Of a stretch of 9,476 bases of DNA, positions 5,895-9,476 are shown piece after piece; the stretch's first letter is position 1; each line of letters starts with the position of its first letter. The position numbers were made by a program, and so were the translations under genes. The DNA lies in assembly GCA_051880335.1 (NCBI GenBank), contig JBJENT010000190.1:1-9476 (forward strand), read 5' to 3'. The notes beneath the pieces were generated by a model that was not told the DNA's origin, ran no database searches, and was given only the letters and a program-made list of their open reading frames with translations. The stretch comes from 1XD8-76 sp051880335 (lineage in GTDB: Bacteria; Bacillota; Clostridia; Lachnospirales; Lachnospiraceae).

Positions 5895-6914
5895 ATGGCC
5901 ACCATAAAAGAAATATCCGAAAAAGCGAATGTATCGATTGCCACGGTGAGCAAGGTATTAAATGGAAAAGGAAGGGTAACAGACCAGACCAGACAGCATA
6001 TTTTAGATATTGCCAGCGAGCTGAACTATCGTCCCAACCTATATGCCAGGAATCTGAAAGCGAAATCCACCAAGACCATCGGTATCATCACAGAAGACCT
6101 GACGGTTTTTAATGCACCGGAAATTGTAGACGGAATCGCAGCCACCTGCGAGGAAAACGGATATCATTATATTTTAGGAAATTTAAGACTTTTTAAATTA
6201 TATGGAAACGGGCCTAAAGATCCGGTCCGGACAAAGGCGATCACCCAGGAAGTAGTGGACCACATGATCTCCAATCAGGTAGATGGGATCATTTATATCG
6301 GTTATCACAGTCACCTGATCGTATCTCCTACCGATCATCATGGCACCCGGTTTGTTTACGCCTACTGTACCAGTGAGGACAAGTCGGTTCCTTCCATACT
6401 GTATAACGAAGAAAAAGCGGCCTACGAAGCCACAGAACTGCTGTTAGAGCACAATCCTGCAAAACTGGGGATGGTAACCGGGCTGCCGGACAGCCCTCAC
6501 TCCATCAGCCGCATCCGGGGATTCCAAAAAGCAATGTTTGATCATGCCATCCCTTATGATCCCACGCTGACAATTGCCGGTGACTGGGACAGGGACAGTG
6601 GATACGAAGCTGCTGAAATACTGATTCCACAGGGAGTCAATGCCATCTTTGCCCACAATGATGTGATGGCATCCGGTATCATAGATTATTGCAATAACAA
6701 TGGGATTCAGGTAGGAAAGGATGTCTTCCTGATCGGATTTGATAATCGTGAAATCGCTTCTGTCTGTCGGCCGACCCTGACCACGGTAGCCCTTCCGCTT
6801 TTTGAAATCGGACAGGCTGCAGCGACCCAGCTGATCGACATGCTGGCTGGGAAAGAGGTTTCTGAGAGTAATCTTTTACTGGACTGCACGATCATTCGAA
6901 GAGAGAGTGCGTAA
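5895..6914 (+). CDS. LacI-family transcriptional repressor of the arabinoside operon
   Basis: This 339-residue DNA-binding regulator is probably released from DNA by an arabinose-derived sugar. The N-terminal helix-turn-helix TIKEISEKANVSIATVSKVL (residues 3-22) is followed by the hinge YARNLKAKST at 50-59. Leu54 of ARNL is the family residue that wedges into the central CpG of the operator, and the three operators upstream all have that CG centre. The rest is a periplasmic-binding-protein-like effector and dimer domain, with GFQKAM, the IFAHNDVMASG segment near 252-262, and IGFDNREIASVCRPTLTTV. The ATG at 5895 is chosen over an in-frame GTG at 5886 because AAAGGAG (5876-5882) and AGGTG (5884-5888) are better placed for it and the protein then begins MATIKEIS, usual for the family. 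It is divergent from the GH127 operon and convergent with valS. Confidence 0.94.
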   Translation: MATIKEISEKANVSIATVSKVLNGKGRVTDQTRQHILDIASELNYRPNLYARNLKAKSTKTIGIITEDLTVFNAPEIVDGIAATCEENGYHYILGNLRLFKLYGNGPKDPVRTKAITQEVVDHMISNQVDGIIYIGYHSHLIVSPTDHHGTRFVYAYCTSEDKSVPSILYNEEKAAYEATELLLEHNPAKLGMVTGLPDSPHSISRIRGFQKAMFDHAIPYDPTLTIAGDWDRDSGYEAAEILIPQGVNAIFAHNDVMASGIIDYCNNNGIQVGKDVFLIGFDNREIASVCRPTLTTVALPLFEIGQAAATQLIDMLAGKEVSESNLLLDCTIIRRESA

Positions 6915-6955
6915 AAAGAGCTGCCGATTTACGAATTACAATTCGCAAATCGGCA
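6913..6955 (-). terminator. Rho-independent terminator of valS, probably also used weakly by the lacI-type gene
   Basis: Inverted arms at 6922-6937 and 6940-6955 pair over 16 positions around a 2-base centre, so the real loop is a few bases larger. The only imperfection, 6931/6946, is a tolerated G-U on the minus-strand transcript but an A-C mismatch on the plus strand. On the minus strand the stem is followed by CTCTTTTT, giving a proper U-tract. On the plus strand the tail is only CGCTTAATTATTTC. The U-tract bases 6913-6917 overlap the stop codon of the lacI-type gene (6912-6914). Confidence 0.85.
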
Positions 6956-6977
6956 ACGCTTAATTATTTCTGGTAAT

Positions 6978-9476
6978 TTATTTTTTCAGTTGTGCCAGTC
7001 TTTCCTGAACCTGACTCATCATCTGGGTATATTTCTCCAGTTTTGCACGTTCTTCTGCTACCTTTGCTTCCGGTGCTTTAGACATGAATCTTTCGTTGCT
7101 CAGCATACTGTTTACTCTGGCCAGTTCGCCCTGAAGACGTTTTTCTTCTTTCTCCAGACGCTCAATTTCCTGACTTAAATCAACCAGTTCCGCAAAAGGA
7201 ATGTACAAAGTAGCATTTGGAATCACTACCGATACTGCATCATCGTCGATACCTTCTTTGTCTTTCTGCATCATGACTTCGGATGCATAAGCCAGAGAAG
7301 CGAAGAACAATTTACCTTCGGTAAAGGTTTTCAGAATTTCTTCTTTATCACTTACTACATAAACTGCAGCTTTTCTGGATGGTGCAACGTTCATGGAAGT
7401 ACGTACGTTACGAATACCTCTGACTGCTTCTTTGATGATCTCGATGTCTTTTTCTTCTTTTTCAAATACTCTGTCTTCCTGATAGGTAGGCCAGGAGGAA
7501 ATCATGATAGATTCTTCTTCTGACTGCAGAGTGCAGAAAATTTCCTCAGTGATAAATGGCATATATGGATGCAAAAGTTTCAGAGCATCGATGAGAACCG
7601 TTTTCAGGGTCCAAAGTGCTGCGTTCTGGCTGGCTGCATCATCAGAATTGTAGAGACGCGGTTTTACCATCTCGATATACCAGTCGCAGAACTCATCCCA
7701 GATAAAGTCGTAAACTTTCTGAACTGCAATACCCAGTTCAAAATTGTCCATATTGTCAGTTACTTCTTTTACCAGATTATTCAGTTTGGAAATGATCCAT
7801 TTATCTACCGGTTCTAAGCTTTCCGGTTTTGTAATGGTCTTTCCTTCCATATTCATCATGATAAAACGGGATGCATTCCATACTTTATTGGCAAAGTTTC
7901 TGGATGCTTCCACTCTTTCGTAGTAGAAACGCATATCATTTCCCGGAGCATTTCCGGTGATCAGAGTAAGTCTCAGGGCATCTGCACCATACTGGTCGAT
8001 GATTTCCAGAGGGTCGATACCGTTTCCAAGAGATTTACTCATCTTACGTCCCTGACTGTCACGAACCAGACCGTGGAACAGTACGGTTTTAAACGGTTTT
8101 TCACCCATCTGCTCATATCCTGAGAAGATCATTCGGATAACCCAGAAGAAGATGATATCGTAACCTGTTACCAATACATCTGTTGGGTAGAAGTATTTCA
8201 GGTCCTCTGTCATTTCCGGCCAGCCAAGTGTTGAGAATGGCCACAATGCAGAGGAGAACCAGGTGTCTAATGTGTCCGGATCCTGTGTTAAATGGGTGCA
8301 TCCGCATTTTGGACATACAGCTGGTGCCTCTTTTGCTACAACAGTTTCCCCACATTCATCACAGTAGTAGGCAGGAATTCTGTGTCCCCACCAGAGCTGA
8401 CGGCTGATACACCAGTCACGGATATTGTCTGTCCAGTTGAAATATGTTTTTTCCATACGTTCCGGAATCAGTTTAATATCTCCTGATTTAACTGCTTCTA
8501 CAGCAGGTTTGATCAGTTCATCCATTTTTACGAACCACTGCTCTTTTACCATTGGTTCAATGGTTGTCTTACAACGGTCATGGGTTCCTACGTTATGGGA
8601 ATAATCTTCGATCTTTACCAAAAGACCTTCTCTGTCCAGTTCTTCCACAATCTGTTTTCTGGCTTCATAACGGTCCAGGCCTTCGTATTTGCCACCATTC
8701 TTATTGATGGTAGCATCATCGTTTAAGATATTGATAACAGGAAGATTGTGACGTTTACCAACTTCAAAGTCGTTAGGGTCATGGCCTGGTGTGATCTTTA
8801 CAACACCGGTACCAAATTCCATATCAACATAGTTATCTTCTACTACAGGAATCGCTTTATTTACAATCGGAAGCCATACCTGACGGCCTTTCAGGTAGGT
8901 ATATCTTTCATCATTAGGGTTAACAGCCACAGCAGTATCACCCAGCATGGTTTCCGGACGGGTTGTAGCAAATTCCAGGAATTCTGTTTTGCTTGGCTGT
9001 CCATTTTCATCTACCAGCGGGTATTTGATATGCCAGAAATGTCCTGCCTGGTCTTCGTATTCTACTTCTGCATCGGAAATGGAAGTGTTACATACCGGAC
9101 ACCAGTTGATGATTCTGGCGCCTTTATAAATCCAGCCTTTTTCATGCATTTTGCAGAAAACTTCGGTAACTGCTTTGTTGCAGCCTTCGTCCATGGTAAA
9201 ACGTTCTCTGTCCCAGTCACAGGAAGAGCCCAGTTTTTTCAGCTGGGAAATAATACGTCCACCATATTCTTTTTTCCATTCCCATGCGCGCTCTAAGAAT
9301 TTTTCACGTCCCAGATCGTTTTTATCAATACCCTCTTTTTTCAGAGTTTCGATAATCTTAACTTCTGTTGCAATAGATGCATGGTCTGTACCAGGCTGCC
9401 AAAGTGCATTATAGCCCTGCATTCTTTTATAACGAATCAGGATATCCTGCATGGTATTATCCAGTGCATGTCCCAT
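6978..9476 (-). CDS. valS: Valyl-tRNA synthetase, lacking its N-terminus (window edge)
   Basis: This class I synthetase charges tRNA-Val with valine; 832 residues are visible of an expected 880 or so. The visible sequence begins MGHALDNTMQD. This is the HIGH motif (HMGH) cut after its first histidine, so the ATG at the edge is internal and the true start lies outside. Following in order are the CP1 editing domain (about 140-340, with TTRPETMLGDTAV at 171-183 and GTGVVKITPGHDPNDFEVG from 222), a CxxC/CxxC zinc pair (C372, C375, C388, C391), and the KMSKS loop at 478-482. The alpha-helical anticodon-binding domain covers about 557-700. A C-terminal coiled coil, from about residue 760, is rich in Glu, Lys and Arg, ends in AQLKK and is characteristic of ValRS. 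It ends in TAA 22 bases before the terminator hairpin. It is not functionally linked to the sugar operon. Confidence 0.98.
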   Translation of the reverse strand: MGHALDNTMQDILIRYKRMQGYNALWQPGTDHASIATEVKIIETLKKEGIDKNDLGREKFLERAWEWKKEYGGRIISQLKKLGSSCDWDRERFTMDEGCNKAVTEVFCKMHEKGWIYKGARIINWCPVCNTSISDAEVEYEDQAGHFWHIKYPLVDENGQPSKTEFLEFATTRPETMLGDTAVAVNPNDERYTYLKGRQVWLPIVNKAIPVVEDNYVDMEFGTGVVKITPGHDPNDFEVGKRHNLPVINILNDDATINKNGGKYEGLDRYEARKQIVEELDREGLLVKIEDYSHNVGTHDRCKTTIEPMVKEQWFVKMDELIKPAVEAVKSGDIKLIPERMEKTYFNWTDNIRDWCISRQLWWGHRIPAYYCDECGETVVAKEAPAVCPKCGCTHLTQDPDTLDTWFSSALWPFSTLGWPEMTEDLKYFYPTDVLVTGYDIIFFWVIRMIFSGYEQMGEKPFKTVLFHGLVRDSQGRKMSKSLGNGIDPLEIIDQYGADALRLTLITGNAPGNDMRFYYERVEASRNFANKVWNASRFIMMNMEGKTITKPESLEPVDKWIISKLNNLVKEVTDNMDNFELGIAVQKVYDFIWDEFCDWYIEMVKPRLYNSDDAASQNAALWTLKTVLIDALKLLHPYMPFITEEIFCTLQSEEESIMISSWPTYQEDRVFEKEEKDIEIIKEAVRGIRNVRTSMNVAPSRKAAVYVVSDKEEILKTFTEGKLFFASLAYASEVMMQKDKEGIDDDAVSVVIPNATLYIPFAELVDLSQEIERLEKEEKRLQGELARVNSMLSNERFMSKAPEAKVAEERAKLEKYTQMMSQVQERLAQLKK

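Noticed and set aside
5798..6112. A 104-codon plus-strand frame starting inside the tandem repeats
   Set aside because: It runs out of frame through the helix-turn-helix of the regulator, has no ribosome site, and its beginning is just the translated repeats.
8748..9296. A 182-codon plus-strand frame opposite valS
   Set aside because: Antisense shadow of a highly conserved housekeeping gene; no ribosome site or recognisable motif.

Overview
The window looks like chromosomal DNA from a Gram-positive, low-to-mid-GC anaerobe of the Clostridia. A Lachnospiraceae-type gut bacterium is my best guess. The reasons are strong GGAGG-type ribosome binding sites, a lipoprotein-type solute-binding protein, a LacI regulator paired with a MalF/MalG-type importer that has no ATPase gene of its own, and the style of the proteins. 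The genus cannot be fixed from this sequence.

Layout. (1) Positions 1-5454, minus strand, hold a sugar operon read from right to left. It contains a GH127 beta-L-arabinofuranosidase (3520-5454), a lipoprotein sugar-binding protein (2024-3418), a MalF-type permease (989-1903), a MalG-type permease (129-989), and the first 36 codons of a GH51 alpha-L-arabinofuranosidase that runs off the left edge (1-110). The GH51 fragment is easy to miss because it starts with TTG and is very short here. (2) Positions 5455-5894 are a 440-base divergent control region. It holds two back-to-back sigma-A-like promoters, three near-identical 14-base operators centred on CG, a four-copy 22-base tandem repeat in the regulator leader, and an A-rich repetitive leader in front of GH127. 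(3) Positions 5895-6914, plus strand, encode a LacI-family repressor. (4) Positions 6913-6955 form a terminator hairpin between convergent genes. (5) Positions 6978-9476, minus strand, encode valyl-tRNA synthetase, cut at the right edge inside its HIGH motif.

How it likely works (inference). Short L-arabinofuranose-containing oligosaccharides are bound by the lipoprotein and imported through the two permeases, powered by an ATPase encoded elsewhere (MsmK/UgpC type). They are then trimmed in the cytoplasm by GH127 (beta linkages) and GH51 (alpha linkages) to free L-arabinose. The divergent LacI protein probably represses both its own gene and the operon through the three operators, and is released by an arabinose-derived ligand. 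A GC-rich hairpin between the binding-protein gene and the permease genes probably sets a high binding protein to permease ratio. The valyl-tRNA synthetase gene is an unrelated housekeeping neighbour.

The parts that deserve attention are the beta-plus-alpha arabinofuranosidase pairing in one transport operon, the compact operator/promoter layout, and the unexplained 22-base repeat array in the regulator leader. I do not see evidence for an entirely new kind of system.
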